Positions 54,076-63,641 are shown, counted from the stretch's first letter. The stretch: DNA of 64,000 nucleotides from Streptomyces sp. B21-105 (GCF_036898465.1 NZ_JARUMJ010000001.1:7502001-7566000), one strand, 5' to 3'. Notes: generated from the sequence alone by a model not told the origin. Numbers and translations are program-made.

Positions 54076-54180
54076 GGGGGAGCTCCTGAGGGTACGGGTA
54101 CACGGCGTCACGGACGGCTCGTGACGACAGCGATACTTGATCGTCTCCGCCCAGCAGAACCGTAGGGAACCAGGGAACCA

Positions 54181-55749
54181 GTGGATCGCGTGGACCTCAT
54201 CCCCCCGCCCCCCGAGCCGGCGCAGCCGCCGACCGCCGACGTCGCCGAGCGGGCCGACGCGTACGCCGCCGCGCCGCTGCTGAACTGTCTGCTGCGGGAG
54301 CTCGCCGAGCCGCTGCCCCGCACGCCGGGCGGCGACGGCACGCCGGGCGGCGACGGCAGGACGGTCCACCGGCTGCCCGGCGGCCTGCTGCTGCGCGTGC
54401 GCGGCGACCGCCGGCCCGCCGAACCCGAGGTGCACGAGGCCGGGACCTGGCGCCCGCTGGACCACCCCGGGCTCGTCGCCCTGACTGCCGAGGCGCTGCG
54501 CCGGCGCACCGGACGCGACAACCCCGACCTGCCCGCCGAGATGATCGACAGCAGGGACGCGGTGGCGGCGCTGCTCACCGCACGCGCGCGTGCCGCCCCG
54601 CCGGCCGACCCCTACCTGCGCTCCGAACAGTCCCTGATCACCGGCCACCCCCACCACCCCGCCCCCAAGGCGCGCGGCGGCGGTCCCGCGGCAGGCTGGC
54701 TGCCGTACGCCCCCGAGGCGCACGCCCGCTTCCCGCTCGTCCTGCTGGGGCTGCGCGAGGACGCCGTCGTCGAGGAGGGCGACACCGGCCCGCTGGACGC
54801 CCTCGGCGAGGCCCCGCCCGGGTACCGGTTGCTGCCCGCACACCCCTGGCAGCTCGGCCTCGCGGCCCGGGAACTCGCGCCGGCCTTCGCCGACGGCCGC
54901 CTGGTCCGGCTGGGCGCCACCGGCTTCGACGTCTGGCCGACGGCCGCCGTGCGCACCGTGTACGCACCCGAGCGCGACCTGTGCCTGAAGTTCAGCCTCG
55001 ACGTGCGCATCACCAACGACATCCGCCGGCTGTGGCGTCACGACCTGCTGAGACTGCGCCGCACCGACACCGCGGCGGCCCGGGCCTTCGCGGCCATGGA
55101 CGGCCCGGCGGCCTGGCTGAGCGACCGCGGCTACCGCACCGCCGCCTTCGCCTTCGAGGCGCTCGCCGTCCTGGTCCGCGACGGACTGACCGCCCCGGTG
55201 CTGCCCGGCGCGACCCCGCTGCTCGCCGCGGGCCTCGTGGAGGGCTTCGACGGCAGTCCGCCGGCCACGGCGACGGACCCGGCGAGATGGTGGGAGGCGT
55301 ACCTGACGGTCGTCGTCCCGCCCGCGCTGGAGGCGTTCGCTCGCCACGGCGTCGTCCTCGAGGCGCATCTGCAGAACACGCTCGTCGCCGTCGACGCCGA
55401 CGGCATTCCGGTGCAGGCCCTGTTCCGCGACGCCGAGGGCGTGAGACTCCTGCCGGACGTGGAGCGGGCGGCCGGCTGGGAGCGGCTGGTGTACTGCCTG
55501 GTGGTGAACCATCTGTGCGAGGTCGCCGCGGCCCTCGTCGCCCACCACCCCGACTACGACCCGTGGCCCGCGGCACACCGCGCCCTCGCCCGCCCCGACC
55601 TCCCCGAGACGGCGGCCCTGCTCACCGCCCCCACCCTGCCGGGCAAGACGAACCTGCTGCTGCGCTGGACCGGCGCGGACGGCGCGGACGCCCGCTATCT
55701 GCCGCTGCCCAACCCGCTCGCCACCGCCGCCGACGCCCGCCGCACATGA
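54181..55749 (+). CDS. IucA/IucC-family NIS siderophore synthetase (second of divergent pair)
   Basis: A 522-aa synthetase paralogous to the one encoded divergently. Motifs are ITGHPHHPAPKARGGG, RLLPAHPWQLGL, LKFSLDVRITNDIRR and VVLEAHLQNTLVAVD with ALFRDAEGV. A TPGGDG repeat in the N-terminal part is likely a slippage product. The two proteins are only distantly alike, so they probably act on different steps or partners. The usual hydroxylase, decarboxylase, exporter and receptor genes are absent nearby. The GTG at 54181 is preceded by AGGGAACCAGGGAACC, a duplicated ribosome-site-like stretch. Confidence 0.92.
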   Translation: MDRVDLIPPPPEPAQPPTADVAERADAYAAAPLLNCLLRELAEPLPRTPGGDGTPGGDGRTVHRLPGGLLLRVRGDRRPAEPEVHEAGTWRPLDHPGLVALTAEALRRRTGRDNPDLPAEMIDSRDAVAALLTARARAAPPADPYLRSEQSLITGHPHHPAPKARGGGPAAGWLPYAPEAHARFPLVLLGLREDAVVEEGDTGPLDALGEAPPGYRLLPAHPWQLGLAARELAPAFADGRLVRLGATGFDVWPTAAVRTVYAPERDLCLKFSLDVRITNDIRRLWRHDLLRLRRTDTAAARAFAAMDGPAAWLSDRGYRTAAFAFEALAVLVRDGLTAPVLPGATPLLAAGLVEGFDGSPPATATDPARWWEAYLTVVVPPALEAFARHGVVLEAHLQNTLVAVDADGIPVQALFRDAEGVRLLPDVERAAGWERLVYCLVVNHLCEVAAALVAHHPDYDPWPAAHRALARPDLPETAALLTAPTLPGKTNLLLRWTGADGADARYLPLPNPLATAADARRT

Positions 55750-55889
55750 TCCGATCACGCCGACCGGTGAGCCGTGCCACATGACCGCCGTGGCCACATG
55801 ACCGCCATGGCCGCATGACCGCCGGGCGCCCGGGGCCGCCGGGCGCCACGTGAACCCCCGGGCGGCGGCCCCACCGGCAGCGGAGACGT

Positions 55890-56945
55890 CTACCGGGTAC
55901 GGCCGTACCCGGCCCAGAGCGGGCCGATGACGGCCTTGCGCCGCTCGGTGCTCGCGCTCGCGTACAGGGCGGCCGCGGTCAGCGCACCGCCCGCCGCGCA
56001 CCAGGCGACGCGCGCGTGCCGGGAGAGCCAGACCTGGGGGGCACGTCCGTGTGCCTCGGAGTCGAAGATGCCGTGGGCGCCGAAATCGTGGCCGCCCTCG
56101 GCGTCCAGGGGCTGCCACAGGTTGTTCGGACGGTTGTCCGGGACGCTCCGGTCGGTCTGCTGGGAGTCGAACGCGGTTCGGGCCAGGTAGCGGTCCAGCA
56201 GACCGGCGGCGACCTTGTTGGCCAGGACGGTGGCGACGGTGGAGCTCCCCACGTAGTACTGCTTGCGTCGCGGGTGGTCGGCCGCGTACACGACGGACCG
56301 CGCCGCGATCTCGGGCTGGTAGACGGGCGGCACCGGGCGCGGATGCCTCGGCAGCCGGGACAGGACCCACGAGAACTGGGGTGTGTTCACACCGGGCATC
56401 TGGACGACCGTGATCCGGACGTCGCTCTTGCGGTGCAGCAGCTCGGTGCGCACGGAGGAGGTGAATCCGTTCACGGCGTGCTTGGCGCCGCAGTACGGCG
56501 ACTGCAGGGGGATGGAGCGATCACCCAGGGCGGAGCCGACCTGCACGATCGTGCCGGCGTCGCGGGGCAGCATCCGCGCCAGCGCCGCCCGCGTCCCGTG
56601 CACGTAGCCGAGGTAGGTCACCTCGGTCACCCGCCGGAACTCCTGCGGCGAGATGTCGGTGAACGGGGCGAAGACCGAGGCGAAGGCGACGTTGACCCAC
56701 ACGTCGATCGGTCCGAACTCCTCCTCGACGGCGTCGGCGGCGGCCTCGACCCGGGTGTGGTCGGCGACGTCGGTGGGCACCACCAGCGCCTTGCCGCCGG
56801 CCTCCTCCACCTCACGTCCGGTGGCTTCCAGCCCGGTGACGCCCCGGGCCAGCAGTCCGATGCGCGCGCCACGGCGGGCGAAGGCACGGGCACAGGCACG
56901 GCCGATGCCTCCGCTCGCTCCGGTGATGACGACGGTCTGAGCCAC
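55890..56945 (-). CDS. Short-chain dehydrogenase/reductase with C-terminal membrane segment
   Basis: A 351-aa SDR. The NAD(P) motif is VVITGASGGIGRACARAF, the middle has PIDVWVNVAF in place of the usual NNAG, and the catalytic Tyr-Lys is in SPYCGAKHAVNGF. Beyond the usual 250 residues is a tail with a weak hydrophobic helix near 305-325 and a basic end. The GTG at 56945 is chosen because GGGAG lies 7 bases upstream. Substrate is unknown. The region 55750-55889 contains only short CATGACCGCC repeats. Confidence 0.88.
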   Translation of the reverse strand: MAQTVVITGASGGIGRACARAFARRGARIGLLARGVTGLEATGREVEEAGGKALVVPTDVADHTRVEAAADAVEEEFGPIDVWVNVAFASVFAPFTDISPQEFRRVTEVTYLGYVHGTRAALARMLPRDAGTIVQVGSALGDRSIPLQSPYCGAKHAVNGFTSSVRTELLHRKSDVRITVVQMPGVNTPQFSWVLSRLPRHPRPVPPVYQPEIAARSVVYAADHPRRKQYYVGSSTVATVLANKVAAGLLDRYLARTAFDSQQTDRSVPDNRPNNLWQPLDAEGGHDFGAHGIFDSEAHGRAPQVWLSRHARVAWCAAGGALTAAALYASASTERRKAVIGPLWAGYGRTR

Positions 56946-57007
56946 GGGAACGCTCCCTTCCATGAGTGTCGCAGTCAGTGAATGTCGCAGGAGGTGACGG
57001 CCGGTGT

Positions 57008-58780
57008 TCAGGGCCCGGACCAGGGCCGGGCCAGGCGGACCGAGCACTCCAGCATCAGCGCGTGCACGAAAGCCTGGGGGAGGTTCCCGCGCATCTGCCG
57101 CTGAGGGACGTCGTACTCCTCCGAGTAGAGCCCGGCAGGGCCGCAGGCCGCGCGATTGCGTTCGAACCAGCGGTGTGCGGCTACTTCCCGCCCCTGTTGG
57201 TGTTCCGCGAGCGCCATCACGAAGCCGCACAGCAGAAAGGCCCCCTCGGCCGCCTCGAGCGGCCGCTCGTCATGGCGGAAACGGTAGGCGAAATGATCGT
57301 CGGTCAGCTCCTCGGTGTAGGCGCGCAGCGTGGCGACGGTCCGGGGATCGTCGGCGGGCAGGGCCCCGCGCAGCGGCGGCAGCAGCAGCGCGCCGTCCAG
57401 GCCCGGGTCCTCGGGGGAGCGCTGCCAGCGGCCCGTGGGATGCAGGCAGTGAGCGGCGGTGTCGGCGACCAGCCGGTCGGCGAGCGCCACCCATTCGCCG
57501 GCGTGCGGCGACGCCGTGTCGGCGCCGGCGACGGCCCGCAGCCCGGCGGCACACGTCAGCCGGCTGTGGGCCCAGTTGCGGGGCGAGAGTTCCCAGACAC
57601 CGGCGTCAGGCTGGTGGTGGCGCCGGGCGATCGCGTCGGCGGCGATTTCCGCGGCCCGCCATGCGTCCGCGTCCAGCCGGTCCCGGCGGGCCGCCGAGGC
57701 CAGCAGCAGCAGCGCCTCGCCGAACCCGTCGAGCTGGAACTGTTCGTTGACCTGGTTGCCCACCCGGTCGAAGCCTCCCGGGTAGCCCGGCAGATCCAGC
57801 GAGCGCTGGTCGGGGATCCGGCCGCCGTCGACCGTGTAGGCGGGCGCGAGGCGCGGGCCGTCCTCGTGCAGACGCGCCGCGACGAAACGCACCGCACCGT
57901 CCAGCACCGTCTCCCCGCCCGCAGCGGCCGCTGCCTGGCCCGCGTAGCTCAGGTCCCGGATCCACGCGTAGCGGTAGTCGTAGTTGCGGCCCTCCTCGGC
58001 CCGCTCGGGAAGGCTGGTCGTCGTGGCCGCGACCATGCCCCCGGTCGAGCCGGTCAGCCCCCGCAGCACGGTGTACGCCTGGCGGGCGTCCCGGCGCGCG
58101 ATGGCATGGTCCAGACCGGGCGCCTCCCCGCGCCACGCAGCCTCGGTCGAGCGCCAGGCGGCCACCGGGTCGGGCGGCCGGCCGCTCAGGGGCCTGTCGC
58201 TGATTTCGAGCACCAGATCGTGATGGTCTTCGGCCTCGACGGTCAGCTCCGTCATCAGCCCCGGCGGGTCGGCGGGACGGGCCGTCGGCCAGCCCGACCA
58301 GCGCAGGCGCAGATCGCCCGCTGTCCCGGTCCAGGTGTGATCGTCGTGGCGGGTCACGTCGCGCAACGGGTGGCGGCCGAACCCGGCGGCCGGCGCCAGC
58401 ACCACGGACACCCGGGCGGCGCCCTCGCGGGCGATGACCCGCCTCAAGATCACCGCGGTGTGCGGATCACCCGGGAAGGCGAGCGCCTCACGGCACTCCA
58501 CGACACCGTCGTCGGTGACCCAGCGGCTGCGCCAGATCAGCGACCCTTCCTCGTAGTGGCCACCCCACACACAGCGGGCCACCGGGGTGACCGTGTACAC
58601 GCCGCTGCCCCCGATGAGCGTCGAGAAGACGGCGTCGGAATGCCACCGGGGCGCGCACATCCATGCGAAGTCACCGTGCGGTCCGACGATGACGCCCCGC
58701 TCGCCGTCGGCCAGCAACGCGTAGTGACGCAGCGGCTCCGGCCCGGGCCCCGCCCCGCACCGGCGCCGACCGACTGGCAT
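57008..58780 (-). CDS. Glycoside hydrolase family 15 protein (glucoamylase/trehalase type)
   Basis: A 590-aa GH15-like enzyme. The N-terminal beta domain (YALLADGERGVIVGPHGDFA, WMCAPRWHSDAVFSTLIGG) precedes the alpha/alpha barrel, where NYDYRYAWIRDLSYAG is the family signature; QFQLDGFGEALLLL and GLYSEEYD contain the general-acid and base region. Actinobacterial relatives include trehalases and glucoamylases, so the sugar is unclear. There is no signal peptide. The ATG at 58780 follows GAGGGA. Confidence 0.88.
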   Translation of the reverse strand: MPVGRRRCGAGPGPEPLRHYALLADGERGVIVGPHGDFAWMCAPRWHSDAVFSTLIGGSGVYTVTPVARCVWGGHYEEGSLIWRSRWVTDDGVVECREALAFPGDPHTAVILRRVIAREGAARVSVVLAPAAGFGRHPLRDVTRHDDHTWTGTAGDLRLRWSGWPTARPADPPGLMTELTVEAEDHHDLVLEISDRPLSGRPPDPVAAWRSTEAAWRGEAPGLDHAIARRDARQAYTVLRGLTGSTGGMVAATTTSLPERAEEGRNYDYRYAWIRDLSYAGQAAAAAGGETVLDGAVRFVAARLHEDGPRLAPAYTVDGGRIPDQRSLDLPGYPGGFDRVGNQVNEQFQLDGFGEALLLLASAARRDRLDADAWRAAEIAADAIARRHHQPDAGVWELSPRNWAHSRLTCAAGLRAVAGADTASPHAGEWVALADRLVADTAAHCLHPTGRWQRSPEDPGLDGALLLPPLRGALPADDPRTVATLRAYTEELTDDHFAYRFRHDERPLEAAEGAFLLCGFVMALAEHQQGREVAAHRWFERNRAACGPAGLYSEEYDVPQRQMRGNLPQAFVHALMLECSVRLARPWSGP

Positions 58781-58915
58781 TTCCCTCACCGGCAACCCTC
58801 CCGTCCGTCCCGTCAGGGCGTACACCGCCGTCCGACACCACCTCAGGAAGAGGAGTCCGCTCCGCTGCCCCGCCCCGGGTGCTTCGCGACTCCGCTAACC
58901 CCTGGACGTGGATGA

Positions 58916-59206
58916 CAAACCCGTATCAGCGAATTGGCCTCGCCCGACAGCGCCGCACGGCGGGAACTCGTCGCACGCGTGGGCGTCGAGCTCGTGCAGC
59001 GCACGGCGATCGAGAGGGAGTACCTGTATCCGGCGGTGATCGAGCACGTGCCCGGAGGGTCGCAGTGGGCGGCGCGGGGACTCGCGGAGCACGCCGGGAT
59101 CGAAGAGATCGTCCGGGCGCTTCAGGGCCCGGCACCGGACCAGGAAGTCTTCGGCCGGCTGGTCCTGGACCTCGTCACCCGCCTTACCGATCACCTGCGT
59201 GAATAA
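58916..59206 (+). pseudogene. Hemerythrin-like HHE protein, both ends missing
   Basis: The text RISELASPDSAARRELVARV, QRTAIEREYLYPAVIEHVPG and HAGIEEIVRALQG matches helices 2-4 of HHE-type hemerythrin-like proteins. An in-frame stop at 58913 cuts off the start codon and the first metal-binding helix, and the frame ends at DHLRE before the usual C-terminal HxxxEE. The only start in frame is TTG at 58934. It is probably a remnant. A small open frame in 59209-59409 follows but is unrecognised. Confidence 0.65.
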
Positions 59207-59454
59207 GTGTGGTCGACCGGATCCGTGACGTCCTCATGGGCCGGTGGCGGGGCGTCCACGAGGACGCCGCGGGGCCGGGACCCCGGCGCGCGGCGGGGAG
59301 CGTGCGGCTGGACGACCGCCTTCCGCACGGTGAACCGTTGCACAGGGCGAGAATCGTCCCGGAGCCGGGTGAGGGGGCGTTACGCGGCAGGGCCAGGGGG
59401 TACTCATGACGGGCGGTGCGCCAGGTGCCGCTCGTTTCCGCTGGGAGGCCCGGC

Positions 59455-61950
59455 ATGGACGCTTCGGTGGACCGGATCGCGCACCCCTGGGGCAGCCGTA
59501 CCCCGTACGGCCGAGGCGAGCCGTGGCCCGAGCGTGTGGACGCGTATCTCATGGCGGGTGTCGAACCCGGCCGGGTACAGCGGTGGGTGCAGGCCGCGTC
59601 GGTCCTGCATTCCGACGGTGACGCGATGGACATCGCGGTCGTGGACGGGCGCATCGCAGGGGTGCGCGGACGGGCCGGCGACCGGGTCAACCGCGGCCGG
59701 CTGGGCCCGAAGGACCTTTTCGGCTGGCAGGCGAACGCGTCGAAGGACCGGCTGACGAGGCCGCTGGTGCGCGAGGGCGGACGCCTGGTGGAGTGCGACT
59801 GGGACGCGGCGATGGAGCGGATCGTCGCCCGCTCGCGGTCACTGCTGGAGGAACGCGGACCGGGCTCGATCGGCTTCTACACCAGCGGGCAGCTCTTCCT
59901 GGAGGAGTACTACACGCTCGCGGTGCTGGCGCGGGCCGGGATCGGCACCAACCACCTGGACGGCAACACGCGCCTGTGCACGTCGACGGCGGGCGAGGCG
60001 TTGAAGGAGTCCTTCGGCTCCGACGGGCAGCCGGGCAGTTACGACGACATCGACCACGCCGACGTGATCGCGCTGTTCGGGCACAACATCGCCGAGACAC
60101 AGCCCGTGCAGTGGATGCGCGTCCTCGACCGTCTGGAGGGCGCCGACCCGCCCCGTCTGATCTGTGTCGACCCACGCCCCACGCAGGTGGCCCGCAGGGC
60201 GGCCGTGCATCTGGCTCCGCGCATCGGAACCAACGTGGCACTGCTCAACGCGCTCCTGCACGAGATCATCCGCACCGACCGCGTCGACCACGACTACGTC
60301 GCGGCCCGCACCGTCGGTTTCGAGGAACTGGCGTCCCGGGTGAAGGAGTGCACCCCCGAGTGGGCGGCCCGCATCTGTGACGTGCCGGCCGCGCGCATCG
60401 GCGAGGCCGCGGAACTGCTCGGCACCGCCGACCGACTGCTGTCGACGGTGCTGCAGGGGGTCTACCAGTCCCACCAGGCCACCGCGGCCGCCGTGCAGGT
60501 CAACAACCTGCACCTGATCCGCGGCATGCTGGGGCTGCCCGGCGCCGGTGTGCTGCAGATGAACGGGCAGCCCACCGCGCAGAACACCCGCGAGTGCGGC
60601 GCCGACGGGGACCTGCCGGGCTTTCGCAACTGGCAGAACGACAGCCACGTCGCCGACCTGGCGAAGGTGTGGAACGTCGAACCGAAGACCATCCCGCACT
60701 ACGCCCCGCCGACCCACGCCATGCAGATGTTCCGCTACGCCGAGCAGGGCTCGATCCGCATGCTGTGGATCAGCGGCACCAACCCCGCGGTGTCCCTCCC
60801 GGAGCTGTCCCGCATCCGCTCCATCCTCGGACAGGACCGCCTCTTCACCGTCGTGCAGGACCTGTTCCTGACCGAGACCGCGCAGCTCGCCGACGTGGTG
60901 CTGCCCGCCGCGACCTGGGGCGAGAAGACCGGCACGTTCACCAACGCCGACCGCACCGTGCACCTGTCCGACAAGGCGGTCGAACCGCCCGGCGAGGCGA
61001 GGCCGGACCTGGTCGTCTTCCTCGACTACGCGGCCCGGATGGACTTCCGCGACAAGGACGGCGGTCCCCTGATCACCTGGCACGACCCGGAATCCGCGTT
61101 CGAGGCGTGGAAACGGTGCAGCGCCGGCCGGCCCTGCGACTACACCGGCCTCACCTACGACAGGCTGCGCGGCGCGAGCGGAATCCAGTGGCCGTGCAAC
61201 GAACAGGCCCCTGACGGCACACCACGCCTCTACACGGACGGCGTCAGCTGGGCGCATCCCGACGTCTGCGAGAGCTACGGCAAGGACCTGGTGACCGGCG
61301 CGACGGACGACGTCGTCGAGTACCGCTCCCTCAACCCGGACGGCAAGGCCGTGATCAAGGCGGCCGGCTGGCTGCCCCCGCACGAGATGCCCGACGAGCG
61401 GCATCCGTTCCAGCTGACCACGGGCCGCACCCTCTACCACTTCCACACCCGCACGAAGACCGCCCGGGCGCCCCAGCTGAACGCGGCGGCCCCCGACGTA
61501 TGGGTGGAGGCGTCCGCCGCCGACGCGGCCGCACTAGGCCTGCACGAAGGCGACCTGGTCGAGGTCGGCACCCCGCGCGGCGCCCTGCGGGGCCGACTGC
61601 GGGTGACCGACATCCGTCCGGGACTGCTGTTCGTCCCCTTCCACTACGGCTACTGGGACACCGAGGCCGGACACGGCCCCGGCGGCGACACGCCCGGCCG
61701 GGCCGCGAACGAGACGACCGTCACCGACTGGGACCCCGCCTCCAAACAGCCGCTGTTCAAGACCGCCGCAGCCGCGCTGCGCCTCGTGGAACGGGGAGAC
61801 GGTAGCCCCGCGCCCGCACCGACCACCACCGCGTCCGCGCCGTCGCGCGCCGACGCCGTACCGCCCACCGAGGGCGGAACGTCCGCGCTCGCGACGCAGA
61901 CGCGCGCGACGCGGGCGGTCGACGCCGGCCGTGAGGAGGCCGCCGAGTGA
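59455..61950 (+). CDS. Molybdopterin oxidoreductase (Nap/Fdh type) lacking the [4Fe-4S] cysteines
   Basis: An 831-aa DMSO-reductase-family protein. The molybdenum ligand is Cys175 in DGNTRLCTSTAGEAL. Other family marks are FYTSGQLFLEEYYTLAVLAR, VQWMRVLDRLEG, HLIRGMLGLPGAGVLQMNGQ, WISGTNPAVSLPEL and the final cofactor domain FQLTTGRTLYHFHTRTKTAR. The expected N-terminal C-x2-C-x3-C-x27-C cluster site is present in outline, but every Cys is replaced: Ser49, His52, Asp56 and Gly84 (QAASVLHSDGDAMDI, NRGRLGPKD). The C-terminal tail is Thr/Ala-rich. The stop overlaps the next start (GTGA). The substrate is unknown. Confidence 0.9.
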   Translation: MDASVDRIAHPWGSRTPYGRGEPWPERVDAYLMAGVEPGRVQRWVQAASVLHSDGDAMDIAVVDGRIAGVRGRAGDRVNRGRLGPKDLFGWQANASKDRLTRPLVREGGRLVECDWDAAMERIVARSRSLLEERGPGSIGFYTSGQLFLEEYYTLAVLARAGIGTNHLDGNTRLCTSTAGEALKESFGSDGQPGSYDDIDHADVIALFGHNIAETQPVQWMRVLDRLEGADPPRLICVDPRPTQVARRAAVHLAPRIGTNVALLNALLHEIIRTDRVDHDYVAARTVGFEELASRVKECTPEWAARICDVPAARIGEAAELLGTADRLLSTVLQGVYQSHQATAAAVQVNNLHLIRGMLGLPGAGVLQMNGQPTAQNTRECGADGDLPGFRNWQNDSHVADLAKVWNVEPKTIPHYAPPTHAMQMFRYAEQGSIRMLWISGTNPAVSLPELSRIRSILGQDRLFTVVQDLFLTETAQLADVVLPAATWGEKTGTFTNADRTVHLSDKAVEPPGEARPDLVVFLDYAARMDFRDKDGGPLITWHDPESAFEAWKRCSAGRPCDYTGLTYDRLRGASGIQWPCNEQAPDGTPRLYTDGVSWAHPDVCESYGKDLVTGATDDVVEYRSLNPDGKAVIKAAGWLPPHEMPDERHPFQLTTGRTLYHFHTRTKTARAPQLNAAAPDVWVEASAADAAALGLHEGDLVEVGTPRGALRGRLRVTDIRPGLLFVPFHYGYWDTEAGHGPGGDTPGRAANETTVTDWDPASKQPLFKTAAAALRLVERGDGSPAPAPTTTASAPSRADAVPPTEGGTSALATQTRATRAVDAGREEAAE

Positions 61951-62435
61951 ACGGCGTCACCCTCACCCTTCGCGCGCTCCACCACGGCGAGCGGCGCCTC
62001 GCCCAGCAGCTGACGACGGTGGCCGAACGCCACCGCACCGACCACGAGATCCACCACGTCGCCACCGACCTCGCCGACTGGTCCCGCGAACACGTCCGGC
62101 GCCTGGCCGACACCGGTCACGCCCACGGCGTCGACCTCGACGCCTCCATCGCGGAGGCCGGTCCCGGGGTCCTCTCGACGCTGCGCGAGAGAGCCGCCGA
62201 AGTTGTCGGCCATCGCCCCGAACCCGGCCTGCTGCTCCTGCGCGACCTGCGCGAGCTCTATCTGGACGCCGCCGAGAACTCCCTCCACTGGGAGATGCTC
62301 GCCCAGGCCGCACAGGCCTCCGGGGACGACGGACTCCTCGCCGTGGCCTCCGCGTGCCACCCGCGGACACTCCGGCAGCTGCGCTGGACCAACACCATGA
62401 TCAAGGTCCTCTCGCCCCAGATCCTCACGAGTTGA
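61947..62435 (+). CDS. Small all-helical protein coupled to the molybdoenzyme
   Basis: A 162-aa protein predicted to be mainly helical, with many His and Glu (RHRTDHEIHHVATDLADWSR, LRELYLDAAENSLHWEMLAQ). It is cotranslated with the molybdopterin oxidoreductase by a GTGA overlap, so the two probably act together. The His/Glu spacing suggests a ferritin- or hemerythrin-like metal site or a four-helix electron-transfer or chaperone subunit, but no known family was identified. There is no signal or membrane segment. Confidence 0.75.
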   Translation: MNGVTLTLRALHHGERRLAQQLTTVAERHRTDHEIHHVATDLADWSREHVRRLADTGHAHGVDLDASIAEAGPGVLSTLRERAAEVVGHRPEPGLLLLRDLRELYLDAAENSLHWEMLAQAAQASGDDGLLAVASACHPRTLRQLRWTNTMIKVLSPQILTS

Positions 62436-62512
62436 GCGACGCAGCGCCTCATACGCCCGGCACGCCCGAAGACCCGCCCGACCCGGTGGGACCTTCCGAC
62501 CCGGTGTGACCG

Positions 62513-63622
62513 TCAGCCGACCCGGTAGGGCCGTGCGCGCTCGGCGTCGAGGGCGATGCCCAGGCCGGGCGTACCGTCGGCGCCGGGGGCGAGGGCGCCG
62601 CCGGCGGGGGAGAGGACGCCGTCGAAGAGGATGCGTTCGATGCGGACGTGGTCGTGGAACCACTCCTGGTGGCGCAGGTTGGGCACCGCGGCGGCGGCGT
62701 GCGCGTGGGCGTGCGGGGCGCAGTGTCCGGAGATCTCGATGCCGTGTGCCTGGGCGAGAGCGGCGGCACGCAGCCACACGGTGATGCCGCCGCAACGGGT
62801 GACGTCGGCCTGGAGGCAGTCCACGGCTCCGGCGGCGAGCATGTTCGCGAAGTAGGGCAGGGTGTAGCCGTACTCCCCGGCCGCCACGTCGGGGCCGACC
62901 CGGGCGCGGATTTCGGCGAGGGTGGTCAGGTGGTCGGAGGAGACGGGCTCCTCGAACCAGGTGACGCCTTCGTCGGCGAGTGCCCCGGCCACGCGTAGGG
63001 CCTGCTTGGCGGCGTAGCCGCCGTTGGCGTCGACGTACACGGCGGTGGTGTCGCCGACGACGGCCCGGGCCCTGGCGACGCGCCGCCGGTCGCGTTCCTC
63101 CTCGCGCCCCCACGACTGCGCGATCTTGATCTTCACGCGGGGGATGCCCTCGTCCTCGACCCAGCCGCGCAGTTGGCGTTCCTGCCGGCTGTCGTCGTAG
63201 GTGGTGAAGCCGCCGCTGCCGTAGACCGGCACGTCGTCGCGGGCCGCGCCCAGCAGGCGGACGAGGGGCAGGTCGAGCAAGCGGGCCTTGAGGTCCCACA
63301 GCGCGATGTCCACGGCCGCGATGGCCTGTGCGGCGACGCCCGGCAGCCCCGCGTTGCGCACCGCACGGTGCATGGCCTCGTTCGTCCGCGGCACGTCGAG
63401 GGCCGGCGAACCGGTGACCACGTCGGCGAGCAGGTCCTCCACGACGCGGGCCGCGGCGGCGGGCGAGTAGGTGTAGCCGAGGCCGGTGACGTCCCCGCAG
63501 CGGACGGTGGCCAGGACGAGGGTGGTGCTGTCCCAGCCGAGGGTGCCGTCCGCCTCTGGGAAATCGGTGGGCACGGTGAACACGGCGGTGTCCACCCCTG
63601 CCACGACCGGGGTGCCGCTCAT
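62513..63622 (-). CDS. Mandelate racemase / muconate-lactonizing enzyme-family protein
   Basis: A 369-aa enolase-superfamily enzyme. The capping domain opens TPVVAGVDTAVFTVPTDFPE. The barrel has the Lys pair in PRVKIKIAQSW, metal ligands VDANGGYAAK (Asp), FEEPVSSDHL (Glu) and AGEYGY (Glu), and a catalytic His in GHCAPHAHAH. These enzymes dehydrate or epimerise sugar acids by abstracting an alpha proton; the substrate is not known. The start at 63622 lies 19 bases after the stop of the TPP enzyme gene, so they probably share a transcript. Confidence 0.9.
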   Translation of the reverse strand: MSGTPVVAGVDTAVFTVPTDFPEADGTLGWDSTTLVLATVRCGDVTGLGYTYSPAAAARVVEDLLADVVTGSPALDVPRTNEAMHRAVRNAGLPGVAAQAIAAVDIALWDLKARLLDLPLVRLLGAARDDVPVYGSGGFTTYDDSRQERQLRGWVEDEGIPRVKIKIAQSWGREEERDRRRVARARAVVGDTTAVYVDANGGYAAKQALRVAGALADEGVTWFEEPVSSDHLTTLAEIRARVGPDVAAGEYGYTLPYFANMLAAGAVDCLQADVTRCGGITVWLRAAALAQAHGIEISGHCAPHAHAHAAAAVPNLRHQEWFHDHVRIERILFDGVLSPAGGALAPGADGTPGLGIALDAERARPYRVG

Positions 63623-63641
63623 GTCCCGCTCTCCGTACCGC

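Noticed and set aside
52498..55749. A complete siderophore biosynthetic cluster
   Set aside because: Only two synthetases are present; no hydroxylase, decarboxylase, transporter or iron box was found.
52498..56370. A 1290-codon open frame on the minus strand
   Set aside because: Only its last 525 codons match a family (NIS synthetase); the rest is antisense to the second synthetase and the product of high GC.
59209..59409. A 66-codon plus-strand frame starting MVDRIRDVLMGRW
   Set aside because: No family match and Arg/Pro-rich end; kept only as a note next to the hemerythrin remnant.
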